In this document: positions 22,538 through 30,928 of the stretch, piece after piece
How positions within the stretch are numbered: position 1 is the first letter of the stretch
Layout of the letters: the number at the start of each line of letters is the position of its first letter
Assembly (NCBI GenBank): GCA_045660325.1
Contig: JAZRDO010000030.1
Span: forward strand, 1 to 31,708
DNA length: 31,708 nt
Reading direction: 5' to 3'
DNA from: SVTX01 sp045660325
GTDB taxonomy: Bacteria; Bacillota; Clostridia; Oscillospirales; CAG-272
Translations under genes and position numbers: made by a program
Notes under the pieces: generated by a model
The model's input: the letters and a program-made list of their open reading frames with translations, nothing else
Told to the model about the DNA's origin: nothing
Databases searched by the model: none

Positions 22538-23216
22538 ATTTGTTATTGCTTTCGGTAATACTGTCTATAAGATAATTTCCGCCGATCAGCTTAACCGTAA
22601 AATACTGTGTTTTCGCCATATCGCTTCCGATATCAGTCCTGAATGAGCCGTTATTCTCGCGTATCTTATATTCGACCTTGAAATAGTAAGAATTCGCCTC
22701 TACGTCAAGCGTATTTATCTGCGTCACAAAAATAGCGTAGACCTGCTGCTGCGTAAACGACTTTTTCTTTTCAATTTTGCTTGACAAAAGCGAATTATAG
22801 GTCTTCTCGTCTCCGCGCTTGATAGCATCTATGAGCTTATACATAACCTGAACACCTGGATTTTTATCCTTAACAGTCTCGTCGGTAAGCTCCTCCTCAA
22901 GATTATTATTGCAATAAATAAATCCTCGGTCGCCTCTCTTCATATATTCATCATATTTGAAGATGTCAAAATCCTCAGGGTATGGATCGTAGAAAATATA
23001 CTGCTTGGGTGTATCTGAATTTTGCTTTCCGTCAAGGCCCGATCTTTCGATAAGCATGGGAACGGTAAAGCACAATATCATTATCAGTACCATTACGGCA
23101 AATACTGAAATAATTATGATTTTCGTTCTCTTTACTCTCTTTTGAGCATCGGCAGCCGCAACATCTGCAACGTCCGAATTTATATTTGTTTCGTTTGTGT
23201 ATTGTTCGTTATTCAT
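22536..23216 (-). CDS. Hypothetical single-pass membrane protein
   Basis: The 226-aa product is not one I recognise. It has a polar N-terminal tail (~1-30), one membrane helix (~32-54) preceded by KRVKR (inside-positive, so the C-terminus is outside), a short acidic linker, and a soluble extracytoplasmic domain (~115-222). The end of that domain (YYFKVEYKIRENNGSF...TQYFTVKLIGGNYLIDSI) has the strand pattern of NTF2-like/DUF4878-type domains, a suggestion only. AGGAGAA lies 6 bases before the ATG and a near-consensus promoter precedes it. It stands alone between two terminator/promoter boundaries. Confidence 0.8.
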   Translation of the reverse strand: MNNEQYTNETNINSDVADVAAADAQKRVKRTKIIIISVFAVMVLIMILCFTVPMLIERSGLDGKQNSDTPKQYIFYDPYPEDFDIFKYDEYMKRGDRGFIYCNNNLEEELTDETVKDKNPGVQVMYKLIDAIKRGDEKTYNSLLSSKIEKKKSFTQQQVYAIFVTQINTLDVEANSYYFKVEYKIRENNGSFRTDIGSDMAKTQYFTVKLIGGNYLIDSITESNNK

Positions 23217-23248
23217 TCAAATTCTCCTGCGAAAATTTATCTTGAATA

Positions 23249-23277
23249 ATTATATCATACAATTTATCTTTTTTCAA
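23249..23277 (-). promoter_or_regulatory. Sigma-A promoter of the single-pass membrane protein gene
   Basis: On the minus strand TTGAAA (23277-23272), 17-base spacer, TATAAT (23254-23249), with extended TGA before the -10. Confidence 0.9.
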
Positions 23278-23340
23278 GTAATATGCAATAAATACAAAGA
23301 AAAAACGGCAAATTTTAATAAACTTTTTTACGCTTTGGTG

Positions 23341-23369
23341 TTGTCATTCCGACAATTTTATGATATAAT
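23341..23369 (+). promoter_or_regulatory. Sigma-A promoter of the apgM-like gene
   Basis: TTGTCA (23341-23346), 17 bases, TATAAT (23364-23369) with extended TGA. A TTGTC-ATTCC-GACAA inverted repeat (23341-23355) covers the -35 and could bind a repressor. Confidence 0.88.
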
Positions 23370-23421
23370 GTAAAATGAATAATTTTATTCTCTTAAAATT
23401 GTTTTCAGAGGTAAGTATATT

Positions 23422-24630
23422 ATGAAATATCTTGTGCTTATACCCGACGGTATGGCTGACGAGGCTATACCCGAGCTTAATAATAGAACTCCTATGGAGG
23501 TGGCACAAAAGCCCACTACGGATGCTTTAGCTAAAAGATCTTTTGTCGGTACGGTTTCAAACGTACCCTCAGGTATGGTACCCGAAAGCGATACTGCAAA
23601 TATGGCTATTCTTTCGTTTGATCCCAAGATATATTCAAAGGGGCGTTCTCCCCTTGAAGCTATGAGTCTCGGAATTTCTATGTCGGACGACGAGGTGGCT
23701 ATAAGATGCAATCTCGTTTCCATATCCGACGAAGAAGAAAATTACGAGGATAAAGTAATGCTCGACCACAGCTCCGACGAGATTGCGACCGAGGAAGCTG
23801 ACGTGCTTGTAAAGTATCTTGAGGAGAAGCTTGGCAACGAATACCGCAAGCTTCACACAGGCATAAGCTACCGCCATTGCCTTATCTGGAAAAATTGCTC
23901 CGATTCGTATAATTTTGCGCGTCCTCACGATATTCTCGGTAAGCGTATAGGAGAATATCTTCCTTCGGGCGAGGAAGGCAAAGAATTTCTTCGCTTTATG
24001 AAGGAAAGCTATGCGCTGTTAAAGGATCATCCCATAAACGTTGAGAGACGAAAGCGCGGTCTTCGTCCCGCAAACTCCGCTTGGCTCTGGAGTCCGGGAA
24101 GAAAGCCCTCTCTTCCCTCCTTTGCAGATAAATACTCAATGGATGCGGCAATAGTTTGCGCGGTCGATCTTATAAAGGGTATCGGCATTTGCGCCGATAT
24201 GAAAGTTATAAACGTGCCGGGCGCTACGGGCAATTTCCACACAAACTATAAAGGAAAAGCCGACGGTGCTATCAAGGCATTTAACGAGGGCGCAAAATTC
24301 GTTTACGTACACGTAGAAGCCCCCGACGAATGCGGTCATCAGGGGGATGCAAAATCCAAGGTGAGATCCATTGAGCTTATCGATAGCGAGATCCTCTCCC
24401 CCGTTTACGAATATCTCAAATCCACGGGCGAGGAATTCAAGATTATGATCCTCCCCGATCATCCCACACCCGTAAAGCTTCGCACACACACGATCGACCC
24501 CGTCCCCTTTATGATATATTCTTCGGACGAAGTGACGGACGGTGTTTCATCCTTTACGGAAAAGGCTTGTGAGGACACAGGATATTATCTTTCCGAAGGA
24601 CATAAGCTCCTCACTCTTCTTATAAAGTAA
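23422..24630 (+). CDS. ApgM-type cofactor-independent phosphoglycerate mutase / candidate homoserine kinase
   Basis: This 402-aa alkaline-phosphatase-fold protein has the ApgM layout: MKYLVLIPDGMAD with Asp9, PSGMVPESDTANMAIL with catalytic Ser56, GRSPLEAMSLG, then VHVEAPDECGHQGD and LPDHPTP for the second metal set, and the C-terminal SEGHKLL segment. The archaeal-type enzymes interconvert 2- and 3-phosphoglycerate. A bacterial subgroup with this sequence style is annotated as a proposed homoserine kinase because it occurs in genomes lacking ThrB. Here thrC lies about 3.6 kb downstream on the same strand, which favours that role, but it is not shown. AGAGGT (23407-23412) is 9 bases before the ATG. 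Confidence 0.85.
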   Translation: MKYLVLIPDGMADEAIPELNNRTPMEVAQKPTTDALAKRSFVGTVSNVPSGMVPESDTANMAILSFDPKIYSKGRSPLEAMSLGISMSDDEVAIRCNLVSISDEEENYEDKVMLDHSSDEIATEEADVLVKYLEEKLGNEYRKLHTGISYRHCLIWKNCSDSYNFARPHDILGKRIGEYLPSGEEGKEFLRFMKESYALLKDHPINVERRKRGLRPANSAWLWSPGRKPSLPSFADKYSMDAAIVCAVDLIKGIGICADMKVINVPGATGNFHTNYKGKADGAIKAFNEGAKFVYVHVEAPDECGHQGDAKSKVRSIELIDSEILSPVYEYLKSTGEEFKIMILPDHPTPVKLRTHTIDPVPFMIYSSDEVTDGVSSFTEKACEDTGYYLSEGHKLLTLLIK

Positions 24631-24645
24631 CACACGGAGTAAAAA

Positions 24646-25326
24646 ATGGACAATCAAAACAATAATTTCGATGAAAATATAATATCAAACGAGATGACTG
24701 ATTCTCCTGCGCCAAAGAACGAAGACTCAAAGCAAGGACTCGGACACACGGTGCTTGAATACGCGGAAATGTTCGTTTTCGCCGTTGTTGCGGTGCTTTT
24801 GGTGTTCACGTTTGCATTCCGTCTTTGTCAGGTTCAGGGAGGCTCGATGAACAACACACTTGAGCACGGAGAAATGGTTATTACAACTAATCTCTTCTAC
24901 ACACCCAAGCAGGACGACATCATCGTATTCCATCAGACCGAGGATCACAATGGCACGTCAACTCCTACACTCAGCGGAAAGGCTCTCAACGAGCCCGTTA
25001 TCAAGCGAGTGATCGCGACCGAGGGTCAAACCGTTAAGATAACCTATATTTCTGATAACGAAATGGTAATTGAAGTTGACGGTGTAAAATACGATGATAT
25101 ACACGCGTACCTTGATCCTATAAGACACCACATCTATCCTCAACACGGAGAAACCGAGATCGCCAACGAGTTTATCTTTGAGGTGCCCGAAAATCACGTG
25201 TTCGTGCTTGGAGACAACAGAGACAACTCAAACGATTCCCGCTCCGTCGAGATAGGCTTCGTTGACACCCGCCGTATTCTCGGCAAAGCACTTTTCAGAA
25301 TAAAGCCATTCACATGGCTCGCATAA
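24646..25326 (+). CDS. lepB: Type I signal peptidase
   Basis: LepB cleaves signal peptides from exported proteins at the outer face of the membrane. The 226-aa protein has a ~35-residue polar N-terminal tail, one membrane helix (~38-60) and an extracytoplasmic domain with the Ser-Lys dyad: Ser67 in VQGGSMNNTL and Lys120 in VIKRVIATEGQTV. LGDNRDNSNDSRSVEIGFV is the conserved C-terminal box. CGGAG (24635-24639) is 6 bases before the ATG. The order lepB-rbgA-rnhB-yraN is a conserved Firmicute arrangement. Confidence 0.96.
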   Translation: MDNQNNNFDENIISNEMTDSPAPKNEDSKQGLGHTVLEYAEMFVFAVVAVLLVFTFAFRLCQVQGGSMNNTLEHGEMVITTNLFYTPKQDDIIVFHQTEDHNGTSTPTLSGKALNEPVIKRVIATEGQTVKITYISDNEMVIEVDGVKYDDIHAYLDPIRHHIYPQHGETEIANEFIFEVPENHVFVLGDNRDNSNDSRSVEIGFVDTRRILGKALFRIKPFTWLA

Positions 25327-25352
25327 AAAATAAATTTTAAAGGAGAATTTTT

Positions 25353-26231
25353 GTGCCTTCACAAACAATTCAGTGGTTCCCGGGACACATGGCGAAAACC
25401 CGCCGATTGATCTCCGAAAACCTTAAAAACGTAGATATAGTAATTGAAATTCTTGACGCGCGTATTCCCTACTCGTCAAGAAATCCCGAAATAAAGAAGC
25501 TTATTGAAAATAAGCCCTCGCTTATTATTTTAAATAAAGCATCGTTAGCTGACCCTGCGGCAAACCGTCGTTGGTGCGAGCATTACAGCTCGGAAAACTC
25601 CATTTGCATAACAGTTGACTGTCTTACGGGAGAGGGGCTTCAGTCCATTCTCCCCGCTATCAAGACTATCCTCAAGGACAAGCTTGAGAGATATGAAGCG
25701 AAGGGTATGCACGGCAGACGTCTTTTCGCAATGGTTCTCGGCATTCCCAACGTAGGTAAGTCCACTTTAATAAACAAGCTCTCGGGCGCAAACAAGGCAA
25801 AGGCTGAGGACCGCCCCGGTGTTACCCGCGATAAGCAGTGGTTCTCGACGGGCATCGGCGTCGACATTCTCGATATGCCCGGTATTCTCTGGCCTAAATT
25901 TGAGGATGAGAAGGTTGGCGACAATCTCGCGTTTACGGGCGCTATCAAGGACGATATTCTTGATATTGAGCTTTTGGCTATGAAACTCTGCCGCAGACTC
26001 CGCGACAATTATCCGAAGCTTATAAGCGAAAGATATAAGCTTGGCGACTTGTCCGCATATGCGGAGCTTGATGACTACGACTTCCTTTGCGCTATCGGTA
26101 AAAAGCGTGGATTTCTCATTTCGGGCGGCGAGGTTAATACCGAACGCACCGCCAATATGATCCTCGACGAGTTCCGTGGCTGCAAGATCGGTCGCATCAC
26201 ACTTGACAATATTGAAGATATAAAGGAATAA
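25353..26231 (+). CDS. rbgA: Ribosome biogenesis GTPase RbgA (YlqF)
   Basis: RbgA is a circularly permuted GTPase that acts late in 50S subunit assembly. The 292-aa protein begins IQWFPGHMAKTRR and shows the permuted order: G4-position LNKASLADP, G1 GIPNVGKSTL, G2 RPGVT, G3 DMPGILWPKFED, then VTGAIKD-like FTGAIKDDILD. The C-terminal region KKRGFLISGGEVNTERTA matches the RNA-binding domain. The start is GTG at 25353, with AGGAGA 6 bases upstream. The G4 motif reads NKAS rather than NKxD, although LADP follows as in relatives. Confidence 0.95.
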   Translation: MPSQTIQWFPGHMAKTRRLISENLKNVDIVIEILDARIPYSSRNPEIKKLIENKPSLIILNKASLADPAANRRWCEHYSSENSICITVDCLTGEGLQSILPAIKTILKDKLERYEAKGMHGRRLFAMVLGIPNVGKSTLINKLSGANKAKAEDRPGVTRDKQWFSTGIGVDILDMPGILWPKFEDEKVGDNLAFTGAIKDDILDIELLAMKLCRRLRDNYPKLISERYKLGDLSAYAELDDYDFLCAIGKKRGFLISGGEVNTERTANMILDEFRGCKIGRITLDNIEDIKE

Positions 26232-26235
26232 AGCT

Positions 26236-26835
26236 ATGCCTGATTATTCAAAGGAACAGGAATTTTACGCGCAGGGATACAAGGTGATTTGCGGTATCGA
26301 CGAAGCGGGACGAGGTCCTCTTTGCGGTCCTGTAGTTGCTGCCGCGTGTATTCTTCCCGACGGCCTTTACATTGAAGGTCTTAACGACTCTAAAAAGCTT
26401 ACCGAAAAGAAACGCGAAAAGCTTTTTGATATTATAAAGGAATCCGCTCTCGCTTACTGTATAGCAGAGGCAAGCGTTGAAGAAATTGACACTCTCAATA
26501 TTCTCGAGGCAGATCTTCTTGCTATGCGCAGAGCAATTGACGGACTTGCTATCAAGCCCGATCTTGCACTTATCGACGGCAATATCGCAAGGGATTTCCA
26601 GATACCCGCAGTTCCCGTTATCAAGGGCGACGCGATCTCTATGAATATTGCGGCCGCATCGATCTTGGCAAAGGTTACGCGAGACAGAATGTGCATAGAG
26701 CTCGATCGCGAATTCCCCGAATACGGAATCGCAAAGCACAAGGGCTACGGCACTAAGGCGCATATGGATGCGCTTCGTCAATACGGCCCATCCAAGATAC
26801 ACAGAAAGCAATTTGTAAGATTTCTTGAAAAATAA
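26236..26835 (+). CDS. rnhB: Ribonuclease HII
   Basis: RNase HII nicks RNA/DNA hybrids and removes misincorporated ribonucleotides. The 199-aa protein carries GIDEAGRGPLCGPVVAA (Asp22, Glu23), NDSKKLTEKKRE, Asp114 in LIDGN, Asp150 in ASILAKVTRDRM, and GYGTKAHMDALRQYGPSKIHRKQF at the C-terminus, so the DEDD metal site is complete. It starts 4 bases after the rbgA stop with a modest ribosome-binding site (AAGGAATAAAGC) overlapping that stop, so coupling is likely. Confidence 0.97.
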   Translation: MPDYSKEQEFYAQGYKVICGIDEAGRGPLCGPVVAAACILPDGLYIEGLNDSKKLTEKKREKLFDIIKESALAYCIAEASVEEIDTLNILEADLLAMRRAIDGLAIKPDLALIDGNIARDFQIPAVPVIKGDAISMNIAAASILAKVTRDRMCIELDREFPEYGIAKHKGYGTKAHMDALRQYGPSKIHRKQFVRFLEK

Positions 26836-26854
26836 AATTTGTCGGAGGTAAGCT

Positions 26855-27271
26855 ATGGCAGAAGCAAAGCACCTGACACTCGGTGTTCTCGGCGAGAAGC
26901 TTGCCGCGGATTACCTTGAAAAAAACGGATACAAAATTCTTGACAGGAACGTTCGCATCTCAAGAAATGAAATTGATATTATTGCGGAGGATGACAGCTT
27001 TATCGTGTTCGTCGAGGTAAAGACGCGCTCGGTCAAGCACGAGGGCTCAAGTCTTTACGGCTCCCCCGCTCGCGCTGTAGATTCAAAAAAAAGATCAAAT
27101 ACGGTCGCTGCTGCGGCATCGTATCTTCGCACTCACTACGTAGAAAAGCAACCGCGTATTGACGTAATTGAGATATATATGAAGGAGCGCGGAGAAAAGT
27201 CCGTTTCCCCGCAGATATTAAGTATAAACCACATAAGAAATGCCTTTGATTCAAAAGGCAGAAAGCAATAA
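26855..27271 (+). CDS. YraN family (UPF0102) nuclease-fold protein
   Basis: The 138-aa protein has the YraN restriction-endonuclease-like core: LGEKLAADYLEKNGYKILDRNVR, EIDIIAEDDSFIVFVEVKTR (the D...ExK-type catalytic arrangement) and AVDSKKRSNTVAAAASYL. The family is almost universal next to rnhB and is suspected to act in DNA repair or recombination, but no biochemical role is established. CGGAGG lies about 7 bases before the ATG. Confidence 0.93.
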   Translation: MAEAKHLTLGVLGEKLAADYLEKNGYKILDRNVRISRNEIDIIAEDDSFIVFVEVKTRSVKHEGSSLYGSPARAVDSKKRSNTVAAAASYLRTHYVEKQPRIDVIEIYMKERGEKSVSPQILSINHIRNAFDSKGRKQ

Positions 27272-27285
27272 AGAGGTTACCCATT

Positions 27286-28230
27286 ATGAAGCTTATTGAC
27301 ACACATTGTGATACCGCGATTGAAATATTGCGCAGAGGCGAGAGCATCGTTGAAAACTCACGTCATATTTCTCTTAACAAAGCAAAAATTTACGATAATT
27401 ACGCTCAGTTCTTTGCTTGTTGGGCATGCGAGGATCGCTCCGACGAGGAGGGCTATCAGGAATTTCTCGCTATGACCGACAATATGGCAAAGGAAATCGA
27501 GCTTAACTCCGATAAATTGGTCCGCGTTGACACCTTCGCCGAAATGAAAAAGGCGTGGGACGAGGGCAAGACTGCCGCTTTCTTCGCAGTTGAGGATGCA
27601 AGACTTCTTTGCGGTGACATCAACCGACTTTACGAGCTGAAGCGCCGCGGTGTAAAGTATCTCACTATAATGTGGGGCGGACACACACATATCGGCGCAT
27701 CCCACGACGTTCTTGGCGGTCTTACGGATTTCGGTCGCGAAGTAGTTGAAAAATGCTTTGAGCTTGGCATCTGCCCCGACGTTTCCCACTCCAACGAGCA
27801 GGTAACAAGCGAGATCATTGAGCTTGCATACAAGGCAGGCAAGCCCGTTATCGCATCACACTCCAACTCGCATTCGGTTTGGGGACACACAAGAAACCTC
27901 CGAGACGAGCATTTCAAGGCGATCAAGGAGCTTGGCGGTATAGTTGGCATAAGCCTTTGCTGTGCTCATCTCCGCGACGGCTCTACAGGTGTTCCCTGCA
28001 CGGTCGATCATATCGTCCAGCACATTGAGCGATACATTGAGCTTGGCGGAGAGGATATTATCGGTCTCGGCTGCGACCTCGACGGCACACGACTCCCCGT
28101 TGGTATCACGGGATTGCAGGATCTTCCCGTAATCGCCGACGCACTGAGAGCAAAGGGATATTCCGAAGAGCTTATTGACAAGATTTTCTACAAGAATTAC
28201 TACAATTTCATTGAACGCAATTTCAAGTAA
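27286..28230 (+). CDS. Membrane dipeptidase family (peptidase M19)
   Basis: The 314-aa protein is a renal-dipeptidase-type zinc enzyme that hydrolyses dipeptides, often including D-amino-acid ones. Ligand positions are all present: His7 and Asp9 (DTHCDT), Glu103 (AVEDARLL), His168 (DVSHSN) and His192 (ASHSNS), with GCDLDG near the end. Despite the family name there is no signal peptide or membrane segment, so it is cytoplasmic. AGAGG precedes the ATG by about 9 bases. Its 3' end is followed after 16 bases by thrC. Confidence 0.94.
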   Translation: MKLIDTHCDTAIEILRRGESIVENSRHISLNKAKIYDNYAQFFACWACEDRSDEEGYQEFLAMTDNMAKEIELNSDKLVRVDTFAEMKKAWDEGKTAAFFAVEDARLLCGDINRLYELKRRGVKYLTIMWGGHTHIGASHDVLGGLTDFGREVVEKCFELGICPDVSHSNEQVTSEIIELAYKAGKPVIASHSNSHSVWGHTRNLRDEHFKAIKELGGIVGISLCCAHLRDGSTGVPCTVDHIVQHIERYIELGGEDIIGLGCDLDGTRLPVGITGLQDLPVIADALRAKGYSEELIDKIFYKNYYNFIERNFK

Positions 28231-28246
28231 TGCGGAGGAAATTAAA

Positions 28247-29731
28247 ATGATCTACAAAAGCACGAGAGATATAAATTCCACGCCCAAGTCCGCGGCGGAA
28301 ATAATCAAGCAGGGACTTTCATCCGACGGAGGTCTTTTCGTCCCCATGACTGTTCCCACCTTAAGCGAAGACGAAATACTTGAAATGTGCTCCGACTCCT
28401 ACCCCGTAAGAGCGGCAAAAATACTTTCCAAATATCTTTCCGACTACACGTACGACGAGCTTCTTGAGGATTGCACGAAAGCATACTGCGAAAAATCCTT
28501 CCCAGGCGGTGCAGCTCAGCTCGTTCATACATACGACAATATTTATTCTCTTGAGTTGTGGCACGGTCCTACTGCGGCATTCAAGGATATGGCACTTCAA
28601 ATAATGCCCAGACTTCTCTCCCGCGCGCTCAAGAAGACAGGTGAGACGAGAGAGGCTCTCATTCTCGTTGCGACCTCGGGCGACACAGGTAAAGCGGCTC
28701 TTGAAGGATACCGCGATATTGACCAAATAAAAATGATGGTATTCTATCCCGCGCACGGTGTAAGCCAGGTGCAGAAGCTCCAAATGGCAACACAGGAGGG
28801 CTCAAACGTAAACGTAATCGCAATCGAAGGCAACTTTGACAACGCGCAGAGCGGTGTAAAGGAGATCTTCTCCAATCCCGAAAGCGCAGAAAAGCTTAAT
28901 GAAAACGGCTATTTCTTCTCCAGCGCAAACTCTATAAATTGGGGCAGACTTGCTCCCCAGATAGTTTACTATATCTCCGCTTACTGCGGTCTTTTGAATG
29001 CGGAAAAGATCGAGATGGGCGACAAGATAAACGTATGCGTTCCTACGGGTAACTTCGGTAATATTTTCGCGGCGTACTTGGCAAAGCTTATGGGACTCCC
29101 GATCGGCAAGCTCATCTGCGCATCCAACAAGAATAATATCCTGACCGACTTCCTCCGCACAGGAACGTATGACAGAAACCGCAGCTTCCACCTCACGATG
29201 TCCCCCTCTATGGATATTCTTATTTCCTCAAATCTTGAACGCCTTCTCTACTTTACCGCGGGCGACAAGAAGACTGCGGAATACATGGAATCACTGAAGA
29301 CTGCGGGCGCATATACAGTTGATGCCGATACAATGGCAAAAATCAATGAAAACTTCGTAGGCTACTTTGCCGACGAGGAAACAACTGCGGCAACTATTAA
29401 GGATTATTACGAAAATCACAGCTATCTCTCCGATACTCATACCGCGGTTGCTTTAAGCTCTGCCGAGCAGTACATCAATGAAAGCGGCGACAGCACACCT
29501 ATCGTTGTTGCATCCACAGCATCTCCCTATAAGTTCGCAATTGACGTTTACAAGTCTCTTACGGATAGCTTTGACGGAAGCGATCTCGATGCGCTTGAGG
29601 CACTCTCAAAGCTTACAAATACTGAAATCACATATCCCTTGCGCGACCTTGATAAGAGAGACGTAAGATTTACAAAGATCATTGATTACAAGAATATGAC
29701 AGACGAGGTTTATTCTTACATTACAAAGTAA
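28247..29731 (+). CDS. thrC: Threonine synthase
   Basis: ThrC converts O-phospho-L-homoserine to threonine with PLP. The frame is open from 28175, inside the dipeptidase gene, but CGGAGGAA (28233-28240) is 6 bases before the ATG at 28247 and the family N-terminus YKSTRDINSTPKSAAEIIKQGLSSDGGLFVP begins there. The 494-aa length fits the long class. Lys113 in WHGPTAAFKDMALQ is the PLP lysine; LVATSGDTGKAALEG and the phosphate-binding VPTGNFGNIFA follow. It is the last gene of the co-directional run from 23422, together with the candidate homoserine kinase. Confidence 0.96.
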   Translation: MIYKSTRDINSTPKSAAEIIKQGLSSDGGLFVPMTVPTLSEDEILEMCSDSYPVRAAKILSKYLSDYTYDELLEDCTKAYCEKSFPGGAAQLVHTYDNIYSLELWHGPTAAFKDMALQIMPRLLSRALKKTGETREALILVATSGDTGKAALEGYRDIDQIKMMVFYPAHGVSQVQKLQMATQEGSNVNVIAIEGNFDNAQSGVKEIFSNPESAEKLNENGYFFSSANSINWGRLAPQIVYYISAYCGLLNAEKIEMGDKINVCVPTGNFGNIFAAYLAKLMGLPIGKLICASNKNNILTDFLRTGTYDRNRSFHLTMSPSMDILISSNLERLLYFTAGDKKTAEYMESLKTAGAYTVDADTMAKINENFVGYFADEETTAATIKDYYENHSYLSDTHTAVALSSAEQYINESGDSTPIVVASTASPYKFAIDVYKSLTDSFDGSDLDALEALSKLTNTEITYPLRDLDKRDVRFTKIIDYKNMTDEVYSYITK

Positions 29732-29740
29732 TCAAAAGAA

Positions 29741-29768
29741 AATTGCCGCCTCGCAAAAGGCGGCAATT
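29741..29768 (-). terminator. Terminator between thrC and the DUF1540 gene
   Basis: An 11-bp stem (29741-29751 with 29758-29768) and 6-base loop. On the minus strand it is followed by TTTTCTTTT, so it mainly serves the DUF1540 gene. The plus-strand side has ATAAAAAATT in place of a T-run, so termination of thrC there is less certain. Confidence 0.75.
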
Positions 29769-29776
29769 ATAAAAAA

Positions 29777-29980
29777 TTATTTTACTTCGTGCTTATAAGT
29801 CTTGCACTTTGTATCAGTTGATTCCGTAACGTTACCACAAGCGGGCTCAACCGAGATCATTTCGGCTGTACAGTATCTTTCACCGTCATGATAAGCGCAG
29901 TTCGTAACTGAACAGGTAATTCCCTTGTTATGCTCACGACAGCTATTGCCGTGGCAGCTGTTCTTTGTTGATTCGTTCAT
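29777..29980 (-). CDS. DUF1540 cysteine-rich mini-protein
   Basis: The 67-aa protein fits DUF1540: ITCSVTNCAYHDGERYCTAEMISV followed by ESTDTKCKTY, with paired cysteines (Cys23, Cys28, Cys37, Cys59) that probably bind a metal. Extra cysteines at 9, 14 and 48 are present. Function is unknown; the family is common in Clostridia and often found as one or two small domains. GGAGG lies about 9 bases before the ATG. It is divergent from the metallophosphoesterase gene and I could not find a convincing promoter in the ~100-base gap. Confidence 0.88.
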   Translation of the reverse strand: MNESTKNSCHGNSCREHNKGITCSVTNCAYHDGERYCTAEMISVEPACGNVTESTDTKCKTYKHEVK

Positions 29981-30080
29981 TTCCTATAGCCTCCGTTAAT
30001 GCTATTTTAATTCAGATTTCTCTGACAAAATTATTATTGCCCAAATTTTCAGCTTTTATTTATATTTTTTGAGGTGAACC

Positions 30081-30821
30081 ATGTCTATATTCGTAATAGC
30101 CGACCTTCATCTTTCAACCGATTCAGCCACAAATAAGTCGATGGAGGTTTTCGGTTCAAGATGGACTGACTATATGTCAAAAATTCAAAAAAACTGGAAC
30201 AGTATCGTAAGTGAAAACGATACCGTCATCGTCCCCGGAGACATTTCCTGGGCGCTCCGACTTGAGGACGCGACGTCGGATCTTGAATATATCCACAAGC
30301 TGAACGGAAAGAAATTTCTTGGTAAGGGCAACCACGATTTCTGGTGGAGCACGAACAAAAAAATGAATGAATTCTTCAAGAAAAACGGCTTTGATTCGCT
30401 TGAAATACTTCACAATAACGCGTTTATCGTTGAAGGAGCTATCATTTGCGGAACACGAGGCTGGTTTCCCGATGAATCTCAGCAAACCGCGGTAAACAAT
30501 GCGGATTACGGAAAAATAATAAACCGAGAGGTCGGAAGACTTAAATTGAGTCTTGAAGCGGCTAAAAAGCTTCAGAGAGAGCACAAGGAGAACACGGGCG
30601 AGGAGCTTCCTATCTTGGTGTTCTTACACTTCCCTCCCGTACGCGGCGATTACTCAATCAAGGAGCTTATCAACGTGCTTTGTGAGTATAACATCAAGAA
30701 CGTATATTACGGTCATATCCACAATAGCTACGACACGCCGAAATCCTTTACTTACGAAAACATAAGATTTAATATCATATCGTCCGACTTTTTGAACTTT
30801 TATCCTTTAAAAATACAATAA
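30081..30821 (+). CDS. Calcineurin-like metallophosphoesterase
   Basis: The 246-aa protein has all dimetal motifs: ADLHL (Asp8, His10), GDISW (Asp54), GNHD (Asn84, His85), a histidine in FLHFPP, and GHIH near the C-terminus. There is no signal peptide, so it acts in the cytoplasm. It resembles the small uncharacterised predicted phosphohydrolases of Clostridia; nucleotide or phosphodiester substrates are possible and none can be assigned. GAGGTGA sits about 4 bases before the ATG. It is monocistronic, followed by the tig promoter. Confidence 0.9.
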   Translation: MSIFVIADLHLSTDSATNKSMEVFGSRWTDYMSKIQKNWNSIVSENDTVIVPGDISWALRLEDATSDLEYIHKLNGKKFLGKGNHDFWWSTNKKMNEFFKKNGFDSLEILHNNAFIVEGAIICGTRGWFPDESQQTAVNNADYGKIINREVGRLKLSLEAAKKLQREHKENTGEELPILVFLHFPPVRGDYSIKELINVLCEYNIKNVYYGHIHNSYDTPKSFTYENIRFNIISSDFLNFYPLKIQ

Positions 30822-30835
30822 ATTCGTAAAAGCTA

Positions 30836-30864
30836 TTGACAAAACTCAAAAAAAATTATACAAT
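30836..30864 (+). promoter_or_regulatory. Sigma-A promoter of tig
   Basis: TTGACA (30836-30841), 17-base spacer, TACAAT (30859-30864). The leader would be about 58 bases and AT-rich, without obvious structure. Confidence 0.87.
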
Positions 30865-30928
30865 ATAATGTATGCTTTTTTATAAAGTTTAAAAATATTT
30901 TCACATAAATTTTCGGAGGAAATTAAAA

